Assembly: GCF_021390575.1 (NCBI RefSeq) | Contig: NZ_JAJEJQ010000004.1 | Location: 1 to 64,000, forward strand | From: Paraburkholderia adhaesiva | Lineage (GTDB): Bacteria > Pseudomonadota > Gammaproteobacteria > Burkholderiales > Burkholderiaceae | Direction: 5' to 3' | DNA length: 64,000 bases | In this document: one piece after another, positions 25,966-34,648 of the stretch | Layout: each line of letters starts with the position of its first letter | How positions within the stretch are numbered: the first letter of the stretch is position 1 | Translations under genes and position numbers: made by a program | The notes under the pieces: model-generated | What the model was told of the DNA's origin: nothing | The model's input: the letters and a program-made list of their open reading frames with translations, nothing else | The model's database searches: none

Positions 25966-26991
25966 TCACTCTGCCGCAAGTTCGAGCTTGAAGTTCTCGC
26001 CATATTTCAATGAGGCCCACGCCAATCTCGCGTTCTTTGCGGCAATCGCGATGGCGGCCCGCCAGTAGCCGCGGCGCTCGACCAGGGTTCGGACCCACCG
26101 GCTGAAGCGGTCCTGTTTCTCGCCGAGACTGGCAATAACGGCGCGGGCGCCGTTGACCAGCAGGCCACGCAGATAGGCGTCGCCTGCCTTCGTGATACTG
26201 CCCAGCCGCGCCTTGCCGCCACTGCTGTATTGACCGGGCGTGAGTCCGATCCACGCGGCTACCTGTCGGCCGTTTCTGAAGTCGTGCCCGGCACCGATAC
26301 TGGCGAGCAACGCACTGGCCGTGGTTGGGCCGATGCCGCGCAACTGCATCAGCCTCCTGCTGCGCGCATCCTCACGCGCGATCTCGCTGATCGCACGGTC
26401 GTAGTCGAGCAGGCGATCCTCGATATGGCCGGCGTGCTCAAGCAGATCGCTGATGCTACGCTTCGCCCAGCCTGGCAATGTGTCCAGATGTTCCGTGATG
26501 TACCTGCGCAACTTCTCCGGACTCTGTGGCAGCACTACACCGAATTCCGAGAGCAGGCCTCGCAACCGGTTGTAGGTCGCTGTCCTCTCTTCGACGAAGC
26601 CTTGTCGTGTCCGATGCAGGCAAAGCGTTGCCTGCTGATGTTCGTCCTTCAGCGGCACGAAACGCATGCTCGGGCGCGTCACCGCTTCGCAGATCGCAGC
26701 AGCATCCGCCGCGTCGTTCTTGCCGCGCTTGCCCGACATGCGATAAGGCGCGACAAGATCGGGCGCCATGAGCTTGACCGTATGGCCGTGCTGCTGGAAC
26801 AGGCGTGCCCAGTGATGCGCACCGGAGCAGGCCTCCATGCCGATGAGGCACGCTGGCAACTGCGCAATCAACGTCGCCAGCTGATCGCGCGGAACACGTG
26901 GCTTGATGAGCATTGCTTTACCGGTTTCGTCCACGCCGTGAACGGCGAATACATTCTTGGCAAGATCGATTCCGATAGTGACAATAGGCAT
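25966..26991 (-). CDS. IS110-family transposase (DEDD RuvC-like plus transposase_20 domain)
   Basis: 341 residues from ATG 26991, preceded by GGGGAAG. The RuvC-like catalytic residues are seen in TIGIDLAKNVF, IGMEACSGAHHW and RGKNDAADAAAI. The C-terminal transposase_20 domain has the HhH-like IGPTTASALLASIG and the Ser-containing region LTPGQYSSGGKARLGSITKAGDAYLR. The enzyme would be guided by an element-encoded RNA to excise and insert a circular intermediate. Complete and plausible as active. The sequence GGACTTCCCC just upstream of the ATG is inverted at the element end. Confidence 0.93.
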   Translation of the reverse strand: MPIVTIGIDLAKNVFAVHGVDETGKAMLIKPRVPRDQLATLIAQLPACLIGMEACSGAHHWARLFQQHGHTVKLMAPDLVAPYRMSGKRGKNDAADAAAICEAVTRPSMRFVPLKDEHQQATLCLHRTRQGFVEERTATYNRLRGLLSEFGVVLPQSPEKLRRYITEHLDTLPGWAKRSISDLLEHAGHIEDRLLDYDRAISEIAREDARSRRLMQLRGIGPTTASALLASIGAGHDFRNGRQVAAWIGLTPGQYSSGGKARLGSITKAGDAYLRGLLVNGARAVIASLGEKQDRFSRWVRTLVERRGYWRAAIAIAAKNARLAWASLKYGENFKLELAAE

Positions 26992-27102
26992 GGACTTCCC
27001 CTCTCGCTGGTGTCGATGAACGTTCGCAACTTCATCCTGGCACATTGATGCCGACTCGCGGCTTCCGCCGCAGCCTCGGGACGGGGAAGTCCCTTTCATT
27101 CT

Positions 27103-27669
27103 TTAGAAGTTGTACTGCAGGTAGAGCTGCGTAAAGTTGATGCCCGGATTCGGCGTCTTGATGTCAGCATTCGAGAGGTGCTGGAACCGGAGCCCGGCCT
27201 GATAGTTCTGATGTTCGCCGAATTGCGCGCCGACGCCAACCGCGTCGGCAAACTGGAATGCGGACGACAGCCTGCGATCGGGCGTCAGCTCCACATGCGA
27301 AAGCAGGCGCACGCCCACGCCCGCCTCGAAGTACGGGCGAATCCAGCCTGTGTCCTTGATGATGCGAAACATCGGCGTAAATCCGAACTCCCAGATCTGT
27401 GGCTGCGTGGCGGCCCGCTCGGTCAGATGCCAGTACGCGACGTGACCTTCGCCGACCACGGTGAAATGAAAACCTCCGATATGCCACCACTGCCAGCCAG
27501 GGTCCCATACGACGCCAAGGTCGAGCTTCTTGACGTCGTGGTCAGCCACGCCTGCACCAAACTGGATACCGAACTGGTCCGCATGCGCGCTTGCGGACCC
27601 GAGCGCGAGAAGCGCACTCAGCGCGCCGCCCGCGACCTGAACCTGCCAGACTGATCTTCTTGTTACCAT
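27103..27669 (-). CDS. pagL: PagL-type lipid A 3-O-deacylase (acyloxyacyl hydrolase family)
   Basis: 188 residues from ATG 27669. A signal peptide (QVAGGALSALLALGSASAHA) precedes an eight-strand beta-barrel pattern with alternating aromatic and polar residues, ending QLYLQYNF, a good BAM-type C-terminal signal. The catalytic-region motif FQHLSNADIKTPNPGINF aligns with the His-x-Ser of PagL. The position of the third catalytic residue (Glu in P. aeruginosa) reads Asn here. It should remove the 3-O acyl chain of lipid A in the outer membrane. It lies inside a prophage, in the segment bounded by direct repeats, so it looks like cargo. IS110 is inserted just behind its stop. Confidence 0.85.
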   Translation of the reverse strand: MVTRRSVWQVQVAGGALSALLALGSASAHADQFGIQFGAGVADHDVKKLDLGVVWDPGWQWWHIGGFHFTVVGEGHVAYWHLTERAATQPQIWEFGFTPMFRIIKDTGWIRPYFEAGVGVRLLSHVELTPDRRLSSAFQFADAVGVGAQFGEHQNYQAGLRFQHLSNADIKTPNPGINFTQLYLQYNF

Positions 27670-27987
27670 GTATGCAAATCCGCGATACAAACGACAACGT
27701 GTCGCGAGGCTGGCACAAACCCGCCTCGGTACGGCCATCGCTCCGCGCATAGGCGGGCCGGTCCAGCACTCGTCGTCTCAGTTGCGAAACGGTCCGCTGT
27801 TGGCCGCAGCAAACGTGCCACACGGGGCCAGAAGGTACCGTTTCCGCAGAGTCGAATAAACCGTTAACGCGGTAATTCATAATTACGCAATCGACACCAG
27901 TACGACATGCGCCGCCCAGTCAATTCAGGCAAATCTGCTTGAGTTATTAATCAAACACTTCGCTTTTGGCTTTCTTGACGGCCACCA
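27670..27987. other. Promoter-side intergenic region of pagL
   Basis: 318 bp upstream of the PagL gene with no recognisable gene. It contains a locally AT-rich part around 27850-27960 that probably holds the pagL promoter; I could not fix the boxes. Its right end abuts the second direct repeat. Confidence 0.45.
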
Positions 27988-28180
27988 GGGCAAGCGAGTG
28001 GGTTATTGCCCTCTACAGGCGCCTTGCTCCCAGTCGTCTCAGGTCCGCCTGTCGTTTCTAGCCCACCTGTTCCGAATATGCGTTGCTTGCCATTCGCAGG
28101 TGTGGTGCCATTCGGGGGTGGGCCGGGGCGCTTGCACGGATCTCGCGATGCTGCCCCCCCAATGGCGGCATAGACAACCC
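27988..28180 (+). pseudogene. Broken second copy of yidD
   Basis: The duplicate has WVIALYRRLAPSRLRSACRF in frame, but the next codon is TAG where the intact copy has GAG (Glu). The start codon region of copy 1 is also absent because the repeat begins just inside the gene. It is therefore non-functional. Confidence 0.85.
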
Positions 28181-28527
28181 GCAAAGTCGCGAATCGCTGC
28201 CCGGTTCAAAGTGGCGCGCTCGTCGTGCCGCCCATCGAATCGCGGTGCTCGTGTCCATGTACGCTGGTACCTGCCGCCCTCACGTCCTGCTGCACCGTCA
28301 AGGGGCCTGCCATCGTCGCGTCGCCCCCCCTGCGGGCCTTCACCCTGCGTGACCGCCCCGTCGAGTTCGATGGCCGGAGCCGAGGCCGTAATGCCGCTGC
28401 CCGCCGTGAGACCGATGTCGTTATCCGCCTGCAGCACGATGACCGGTGCGGCCAGCCGGATCTGCACGGGCGAGACGATGTCGATGCCGTCCGGCGCGAA
28501 CGCCACGTACTGCTGCGGGGCTGCGCC
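27988..28527. repeat. Direct repeat copy 2 (yidD plus spike-gene 3' end), about 540 bp
   Basis: Same orientation and content as 23961-24500. The offset between copies is 4027, 4026, then 4027 as two compensating one-base indels are passed. Recombination between them would remove the PagL/IS cargo and one copy of the repeat. Confidence 0.88.
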
Positions 28528-28956
28528 TAACACGGTAGTGACGTACACCGAATCCGACAGGTCGTGGCGACGCAGGCTGCCCGGTGCCGCCGGTCCCGCG
28601 TTCGCGATCACCGACGAGCTGTCGCGGTCGCACACCGCGACGAGTCCAATGTCGCCCGCCTGCGGATCGAGGATCACCGCGTTCGCCCCACCCGCCAGCC
28701 GCAGGTACGGGATGCCGTAGATCACCCCATGCGCGATCACGTTGCCGACACCGTCGAGCTGCCCGGCGAGCGGCAGCACATCGACCGTGCCTGCGCCCTG
28801 CACTACACCGTTTTGCCTGGCCGCGACGACCTTGCCGAGATACGCGGTACGCACGCGCGTGAGCAACTGCTCGACCACGGTACGCTGGCGCGCGTACTCG
28901 CCCGCCAGCGACCACGGACGGATGCTGGTGACGGCGGCACTAGTTGGGACTGACAC
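28206..28956 (-). pseudogene. Baseplate spike / tail-tip assembly protein (gpV/Gp5-OB type), frameshifted at its 3' end
   Basis: Starting at GTG 28956, the protein has an N-terminal helix, the OB-fold of gpV-like spikes (VVQGAGTVDVLPLAG, VIYGIPYLRLAGGANAVILDPQAGDIGLVAVCDRD), a beta-helix shaft (QYVAFAPDGIDIVSPVQIRLAAP) and, in the correct frame, an apex HGHEHRDSMGGTTSAPL. The HxH motif coordinates iron in known spike tips. A run of seven C at 28324-28330 (six in copy 1) shifts the frame just before the apex, so the translated product would lack it. Confidence 0.85.
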
Positions 28957-29827
28957 CGAGATACCCCACCGGAGAAAGATTCAGCGTGCTGAACCATGGA
29001 CCGTCGGGCGTGAGCGTCGAGAGTTCGTGGCTCGAGCGCATCACCTGCCAGCTGCCAGAGGCCATCGGCACGATTGACCGCACGTTCGCGGTCGCACCAA
29101 AGAGGATCGCCGCATTCCATTCGCAGCCCACCTCGATTCCAGTCGGCGTGAAGGTCGGATAACCGCGCATGCCGGTCGAGGCCGACAGTGTGACGGCGGG
29201 ATAATCCGGTGCGCCACCGTTGGGCCATATGTGCAGCACACCCTGGTCGAGCAGCACGAGCGTCTGCGTCGCGCCCGCCACCTTTTCGATCTGGTCCATC
29301 AGCGTGCCGGCCAGATACTGGCCCGAGATCTTCGCGGTGACGCCGTGATTCTGGAACGCGTAGCCCGCCTGTTTCGCCAGTCCCCCGATGATGCTCGCCA
29401 CGTCCTGCGGGCCGGGATAGGTGTTCGGCGGCGCGGCCTGGATACGCTGCAGGAAGCCGCTCGACGCGTTGACCACGAACGACACATCAGGGCTGCCGCT
29501 GAAGTCGGTGATCGCCGAATAGATCGTGCCGACAAAAATCGTGTTCATGAGGCCATTGCCCGCGCTGTCCACCGAGCCCGCCTCGATGGTGACCTGGTCG
29601 CCGTTCACGGCGAGGCCCGTGAGGCCCCGCGTCGCCAGCGCCCCCATGTCGGCGAGCCGCATGCCGTAGATTCGCAGCGCGAGCGTCGGCAGTGCCAGGC
29701 CCCCGCCGTTGTTGGCGAGGCTGACCTGCACACGATGGCCTGCGAGGTCGAGGATCTGCGAGCCATCGGGAAACGTCGTCTTCGCCAGTGCGAAGGTCAC
29801 GTCGATGCGGCGCCGGGCGAAGCCCAT
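28940..29827 (-). CDS. Phage baseplate hub protein (gp44/gpD-like)
   Basis: 295 residues. It has a beta-rich N-terminus (GSQILDLAGHRVQVSLANNGG), a central segment GYAFQNHGVTAKISGQYLAGTLMDQIEKVAGA and a C-terminal region GMRGYPTFTPTGIEVGCEWN. The layout agrees with Burkholderia-myophage baseplate hub proteins encoded between the spike and the small tail proteins, which form the central hub that holds the spike. It overlaps the spike gene start by 17 bp. Intact. Confidence 0.75.
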   Translation of the reverse strand: MGFARRRIDVTFALAKTTFPDGSQILDLAGHRVQVSLANNGGGLALPTLALRIYGMRLADMGALATRGLTGLAVNGDQVTIEAGSVDSAGNGLMNTIFVGTIYSAITDFSGSPDVSFVVNASSGFLQRIQAAPPNTYPGPQDVASIIGGLAKQAGYAFQNHGVTAKISGQYLAGTLMDQIEKVAGATQTLVLLDQGVLHIWPNGGAPDYPAVTLSASTGMRGYPTFTPTGIEVGCEWNAAILFGATANVRSIVPMASGSWQVMRSSHELSTLTPDGPWFSTLNLSPVGYLGVSPN

Positions 29828-29877
29828 GTGTCACCGCCCTGCTCGCACCCGGCTGCAACGGGTCGAAACGTTGCCTG

Positions 29878-30252
29878 CTACGACGCCGGAAGAACGGTCC
29901 GCCCTTGCAGAAGCTGTTCATAGGCTTCCGGCTCAAGTAATGCAGAAAGCTGCAGACAAACTGGTTGCGATGGGGGTGGAGCATCTGCCGGACGCAGCTC
30001 ACATGCTACATACGTGGATACACCAGATTTCAGCGTGAGCACGCGCCGCAGGAGCACGAAGCCAATACAGGGCGGCAGTTCACGTCCCTCGCGGGTCGTG
30101 GTGCCGATATCGGATGTCAGGCGAATCCACAGCTCGGGCCGGTCGCACGGCAGATCGAGCGCAATACGAAAAAAAGCGTCGAAGTCGGCATGCACCGTGC
30201 TCGCAATCTCACGCGGAGAAGCGAAGCGGTGATAGAGGTCAATCGCTGGCAT
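29878..30252 (-). CDS. Phage protein of unknown function in the tail cluster
   Basis: 124 residues (PAIDLYHRFASPREIASTVHADFDAFFRIALDLPCDRPELW). It is acidic to neutral with no transmembrane segment or known motif. It is placed between the hub and the baseplate plug gene, with short gaps on both sides and the same strand, so it is very likely a structural or assembly protein of the baseplate. No family recognised. Confidence 0.65.
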   Translation of the reverse strand: MPAIDLYHRFASPREIASTVHADFDAFFRIALDLPCDRPELWIRLTSDIGTTTREGRELPPCIGFVLLRRVLTLKSGVSTYVACELRPADAPPPSQPVCLQLSALLEPEAYEQLLQGRTVLPAS

Positions 30253-30288
30253 CCCTTCCTCCCTGCATCTGTCCAGAACTACCGCGCC

Positions 30289-30585
30289 TCACGGTGTCGC
30301 CGCGACGTACAGCAGCAGCCAGCGCGAGCCGAGTCCCGTGTAGTTGGGATCATCGCTGCCCGCCGTATCGGTGAACACGCGATCCCCGGCAAAGCCCAGA
30401 TACGCCTCGCGCACCAGATACACGCCTGTGCGGCACAGCACGCCCGCCATGACGAGGTTGCCCGCGACGTACAGGTCAAGATAAAGGCCCGTGCGTTTCT
30501 GGTAGAGCGCGAGGCCGCAGTTCTGCTGCGCGAGCGCCACCGACAGGCGCTGCGAGGGCACCGCCGCCAGCGGCACGGTCTGCAT
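30289..30585 (-). CDS. Phage baseplate plug protein (Pam3 gp18-like)
   Basis: 98 residues: QTVPLAAVPSQRLSVALAQQNCGLALYQKRTGLYLDLYVAGNLVMAGVLCRTG, then VYLVREAYLGFAGDRVFTDTAG. This small all-beta pattern fits the baseplate plug family described for Pam3-like contractile tails, and the position between tail-tube-associated proteins and hub agrees. It would sit in the centre of the baseplate. Intact, ten bases after the upstream gene. Confidence 0.65.
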   Translation of the reverse strand: MQTVPLAAVPSQRLSVALAQQNCGLALYQKRTGLYLDLYVAGNLVMAGVLCRTGVYLVREAYLGFAGDRVFTDTAGSDDPNYTGLGSRWLLLYVAATP

Positions 30586-30594
30586 CTGGTCCGC

Positions 30595-31377
30595 CTATGC
30601 AAAGAGGCCCGAGGCGGCGGTCTCGAGCGACGCGGCCACGCCCGAAAAACCCTGCGTGAGCTGCGTCGAGATGGTCGACTCGATCTGCTGCAGGGAGGGC
30701 TGTGCATTCGCGAACATCGATGCGACGCTCGCCGACGCCTGCTGCAGCGGCGTTTGCTGGTTGGTCGGCGCGCTCGGATCCGCCGCGGTGCACACCCACC
30801 CCTGGCTCTGCGGATCCGCGCCCGAGGGCTGTGCCGTGTTCGAATACGATGCCTGCGTGCTGGTGCGGATCTCGGTGAAGTGGACCTCCGCCGTGATCAG
30901 CGACAGACCGGTCGAGGCTTTGCGCACATAGTCGACCCGGTCGATGTTGTAGTTGCGAAAAGTAACCTCAGGCGTAGAGATGCAAACGAGCGTGAGCGAC
31001 GTGCGCAGCGTGTCGAGCGTCGCGAGAAACGCATCGCGCCCCATGTTGTGCCCGCCGCACGACAGGCGCAGCGTCAGCTCCTGCGGCTGCGCGACCTTGT
31101 TGTAGGAGGCGAACGAGCCTTGCTCGACCGGATAGGAGGCGACGCGCTCCTCGCCGCAATAGCTGAGGTCGACCAGCGAATCGGGCGTGATGAGCGCATT
31201 GCCCTCGTCATCGCAGATCATCCACTGCGGCGTGTCGCCCGGCAGGAATCCGAAATAGTCGAGCCCCTGCACCGCCTGAACCGTGCCGGTGAACGCGTCC
31301 ACCGCGAGCGGCACGCGGGCGAGGTCCGGCACACCCGCCACGGCTGGCACATCGGGAAACGGGATCAGCGGCATCAC
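30595..31377 (-). CDS. Phage baseplate protein, tape-measure-proximal
   Basis: 260 residues. The centre (YPVEQGSFASYNKVAQPQELTLRLSCGG) is the motif of baseplate proteins next to the tape measure in myophages, with a beta segment VTFRNYNIDRVDYVRKASTGLSLITAEVHFTEIR. The C-terminal third is Gln/Ala/Ser-rich and helical. The stop codon is TAG, so TAG ends proteins normally in this phage. It probably forms a ring joining tail tube and hub. Confidence 0.7.
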   Translation of the reverse strand: MMPLIPFPDVPAVAGVPDLARVPLAVDAFTGTVQAVQGLDYFGFLPGDTPQWMICDDEGNALITPDSLVDLSYCGEERVASYPVEQGSFASYNKVAQPQELTLRLSCGGHNMGRDAFLATLDTLRTSLTLVCISTPEVTFRNYNIDRVDYVRKASTGLSLITAEVHFTEIRTSTQASYSNTAQPSGADPQSQGWVCTAADPSAPTNQQTPLQQASASVASMFANAQPSLQQIESTISTQLTQGFSGVAASLETAASGLFA

Positions 31378-31384
31378 GTCACCT

Positions 31385-33555
31385 TCAGCTCATGCCGTAA
31401 GCCGCGCCCGCGATCAACCCGTTCTGGCTCAGCTCGTCGCGCATATCCGCCACCACAGCATGGCCGTCGCTCGTATCCGAACCATAGACGTTCACCGTGC
31501 CGATATGGGTGTCGGTGCGGTTGTGGCTGTTGACCATCGATGCGCCCGCGCCCGCCTGATACGCGGCGGTCATCATCGGGGCGGCGGCGGGTGGTGCAGC
31601 GCTCCCTGCTGCTGCTCCGCCGGGCAGCGACGCATACAGCGCGCTCGCCGCCGCCGAGCGCTTGGCCGTTTCCTTTTCGACGTGCAGGGGCCGCTCGTAC
31701 TTCGCCGACACGATCGCGCCCGCCTCGCCAGCGGATCTCGCGCCTCGCAGCGCGCGGCCTGCGGCCTGCTCACGCCCGCGCGTGAGTTCATAGTTCACGA
31801 ACGCCAGCTGCTCGTCGAGCGACGAACCACGAATGTCGTGACCAAATACGCGCCTGAACCCGGCCTGGCGGTCGGCATGCCACTGGCCGATGCCATAGGC
31901 CGCGCCGTTGTCGCCCACGATGTTGGGCCGCAGCCCGCTCTCGATATTCAGGTTCGCCGCGATGCCCGCCGCCTGCTCGCGCGACCAGCCCATCTTCATG
32001 AACGCCGCGGCGGCGGACTTCGCACTGCCGGTCACGACTGATCCCGGCGCGGGTCCGGGGGCGGCACCGGATCCGGCAGGCAATTCAGCCGCACCCGCCC
32101 CGGTCGATACCGCGTTCGCCAGATCCTTCGCCGCATCGACCAGCGCCTGCGAGGCCGCCCTTGCCCCATCAAGTTGCGACTGCGCGGCCTTGTCCTGCGC
32201 CCTGGCCGCTGTCTCAAGCGGGTTCGCGCCCTTCGCGATAGCCTCGGCAATCTGCTCGTTCGTCCGCCCCTCCGATCTGGCCGTCAGCGAACGCATCAGA
32301 TCCAGCGGGTTCATCTCGGCGGAGGCCGTCCACCAGTTGCCCTTGCGGATATCCTCTGCGGCCTTCCTGCGGTCCACATCCGGTAGGCCCGCCGCTTTCG
32401 CGACCTGCAGGCCGCCAACCGCCGCAAGACCGGCAATACCCAGCGTGGAAGCAAGACCGCCGCCCGCTGCACCACCGAAGCCCAGCATGGGGCCCACGCC
32501 CCCCAGTACGGTTTTCAGGCCACCGAGCGCCCCCGTGAGCTTCATGATGCCGCCCAGCGTCGAGGCTGCCATCAGCGTGCCGAAGAGGCCCGCCGTCAGG
32601 TCCGGGTGCGCCTGCATGAAGGTATTCAGGCCACCGAGCGCGGTACTGAGTCCCCCGATCGCGGGCGTCAGGTCCTGGAACAGCGTGTTCTTCACGTTGT
32701 CCCAGGTGGTGGCAAGGCGCGGCGGGTCTCGTCGGCCTGCCTGGCGCTTGCTTCGCTCACCGCCGAGTTGCGGTAGCTCTCGTCGTAGAGCGCCGAGAGC
32801 GCCCCGCGCCCCTGGCGCAGCATGTTCAGCGTCCCTTCGTCGATCCCCAGGCGCCCCGCCCACACGATCTGGTCCTGGCGGTTCGGCATCTTGCGAAAAG
32901 CCGCCGCGAGATCGAGCAGCACCTCCTTCATCGGACGCATCCTGCCCGAGGCATCGGTCACCTTCACGCCCAGGTTCTGCAGCGAGGCGACCACCGTGTT
33001 CGACACGTCGCCTGCCTTGAACGCCTCGATGCCGCCGAGGATCGACTGCACCGACCTGTCGAAGCCCACGGCAGTACCGCCCAGGGCCTGCTTCGCGCTC
33101 TGGTGCCACGCATCGAGTTCGCGCGCGGACAGGCTGAAGTCTTTCGAGGTCTGCAGGAGGCGCGACTGCCCGCCCACGACCGAGGTGAAAAAATCCTTGA
33201 TGGCCAACGCGCCGAACGCGGCGGCGGTCATGCCGAGGATCTCGTTGCGCACCTTTTCGTACTGACGCTCGAGCTTCTTCGCCTCGGCCCCGGCGGCCCT
33301 GGCCGCGCGCACCTGTTCGGCGGCGGCCTTCTTCGCCGCCTTCTCGGCCTCCGACGCCGCCTTCCTCGCGGCCTTCTCCTGTTCGGCTTCGGCCTTCTGT
33401 GCGGCTCTGGCGACTGCCTGTGCGGCCTTCTCCGCACTCGCCCCCTGGTCGTTCGCGAGCGCCTTGCCCGTGGCGCTCGCCTCGTCGGCACCCGCCTTGT
33501 ACGCCGAGGTGTCGAGCCCAAGCTTGACGATCAGCGTATCAATGACGGTCGGCAT
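31385..33555 (-). pseudogene. Phage tape measure protein with tail-lysozyme domain, frameshifted
   Basis: The N-terminal frame from ATG 33555 (PTVIDTLIVKLGLDTSAYKAGADEA) gives an Ala/Lys-rich coiled coil and the ALAIKDFFTSVVGGQ membrane-proximal part. Near 32710 a one-base loss shifts the frame. The second frame continues LATTWDNVKNTLFQDLTPAIGGL, hydrophobic Gly-rich helices, and, about 200 residues from the end, a phage-tail-lysozyme domain (FMKMGWSREQAAGIAANLNIESGLRPN, GIGQWHADRQAGF). The full product is about 720 residues. It sets tail length and may help DNA entry by cutting peptidoglycan. Confidence 0.87.
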
Positions 33556-33778
33556 CGCGGGCCTTTGCGGTGTTGTGACAGTTCACGGCGTGAATCTCGA
33601 TCAGGTCCCACAGGTCTTCTGTGCCATAGATGCCCTGCAGTTCGGCCAGGCTCGCCAGCCCACTCGTGACCACGAAGCCGATCGGGGGCGGCACATTCAG
33701 GTAGTCCATCCGGCGCGCGGGTTGACCATGCATCGGGCCGTCAGGAATGCCGAAGTCCAGAACCTGACGGCCACTCAA
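33539..33778 (-). CDS. Small phage tail assembly protein (chaperone-like)
   Basis: 79 residues (SGRQVLDFGIPDGPMHGQPARRMDYLNVPPPIGF) placed between the tail chaperone and the tape measure, overlapping both. In many tailed phages this position holds the second tail chaperone, often made by frameshifting from the first. I see no clear slippery site, so I annotate it as a separate gene. Family unrecognised. Confidence 0.6.
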   Translation of the reverse strand: MSGRQVLDFGIPDGPMHGQPARRMDYLNVPPPIGFVVTSGLASLAELQGIYGTEDLWDLIEIHAVNCHNTAKARDADRH

Positions 33779-34158
33779 AAACCCGTGTGCAGGCGCATCA
33801 CCTCGCGCCGCAGCGCCAGGCGCGTGGCGATCTCCTCGACGTCCTCGGGCACCAGCTCGCGCACGATCGCCGGATTGGCCGGATTAGGCTGGAAGCGCAC
33901 GCACGCCATCGTCTCGTCGAGCAGCGGTCCCGCGTCGCTGAAATCGATGCGCATGAGCGCCGACAGGCCAATGCGCGCGAGCGCCGCCATGCCTTCGTGC
34001 TCGATGCCGGGCGGCAGATCGACACCCGCGCGCCCGATCGCCAGCAGCACGCGGATCGCCCACCGCTCGCCCGCGTCGGCGGGCATCTCGGTGAGATGAA
34101 ACACCTTGCCCCTGTCGCGGCCTTCGGCCTGCACGGTATAAGCGAGGGTCTTTCTCAT
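33775..34158 (-). CDS. Phage tail assembly chaperone
   Basis: 127 residues from ATG 34158. The sequence RKTLAYTVQAEGRDRGKVFHLTEMPADAGERWAIRVLLAIGRAG, followed by a helical C-terminus (VPEDVEEIATRLALRREVMRLHTGF), fits the family of tail assembly chaperones in Bcep-like myophages. It lies between the tube and tape-measure genes, as expected. It overlaps the next gene by four bases. Intact. Confidence 0.75.
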   Translation of the reverse strand: MRKTLAYTVQAEGRDRGKVFHLTEMPADAGERWAIRVLLAIGRAGVDLPPGIEHEGMAALARIGLSALMRIDFSDAGPLLDETMACVRFQPNPANPAIVRELVPEDVEEIATRLALRREVMRLHTGF

Positions 34159-34169
34159 GCGCGCCTCTC

Positions 34170-34601
34170 CTAAACCTGCTCGCCTATGATTCGCTCGAAG
34201 GCGATCACATACGAGACGTACTCGAGCACGCGCTTCGCGTTGACGATCGGGTTGCCCGAACGCAGGATGCCGTTGAGCAGCGTGTACTTGCGTGAGATCG
34301 ATGGCACCGCGATCGAGCCGTTCGCATAGAACACCTCGCGCGCGGTGCGCTGGTAAGTCATCCAGTTTTCGAACACCGGCATCGACGGCGAGTCGGGCAT
34401 GATCGCCACCTTCAGCAGCGACGGGTTGAAGATAAAACCGCCCGACATGTGGCCGTCCACGCCCATGACGATCTCGGCCAGCTCGATCGCCTCGGCGCTG
34501 AACGCGTCGTCGGCGGCGTAGCCCTGGTTCGACTGCGGTGCGGGATAGAGGTTCGTCACCGCGAGACTGAAGGCCGGGTTGGCGGAAGTGATAGTGGACA
34601 T
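34170..34601 (-). CDS. Phage tail tube protein, DUF3277 family
   Basis: 143 residues (STITSANPAFSLAVTNLYPAPQ, then VDGHMSGGFIFNPSLLKVAIMPDSPSMPVFENWMTYQRTAREVFYANG). This matches DUF3277, the tube protein paired with DUF3383 sheaths. It lies directly after the sheath gene. It polymerises into the inner tube. Intact. Confidence 0.8.
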   Translation of the reverse strand: MSTITSANPAFSLAVTNLYPAPQSNQGYAADDAFSAEAIELAEIVMGVDGHMSGGFIFNPSLLKVAIMPDSPSMPVFENWMTYQRTAREVFYANGSIAVPSISRKYTLLNGILRSGNPIVNAKRVLEYVSYVIAFERIIGEQV

Positions 34602-34648
34602 GCTGTGTCCTCCTCTGTCGATACGCCTGCCCTGTCACCGCCGTGTCG

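Larger units (their letters stand above)
25640..27095 (-). mobile_element. IS110-family (IS1111-group-like) insertion sequence
   Basis: The transposase is of the DEDD type. Short inverted ends are visible: AAGGGCTTCCCCGT at 25640 and the complement AAGGGACTTCCCCGT at 27095. The presence of inverted repeats and a long non-coding stretch after the transposase gene fits the IS1111 branch. It sits just after the PagL stop codon. No target duplication is expected for this family. Confidence 0.8.
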
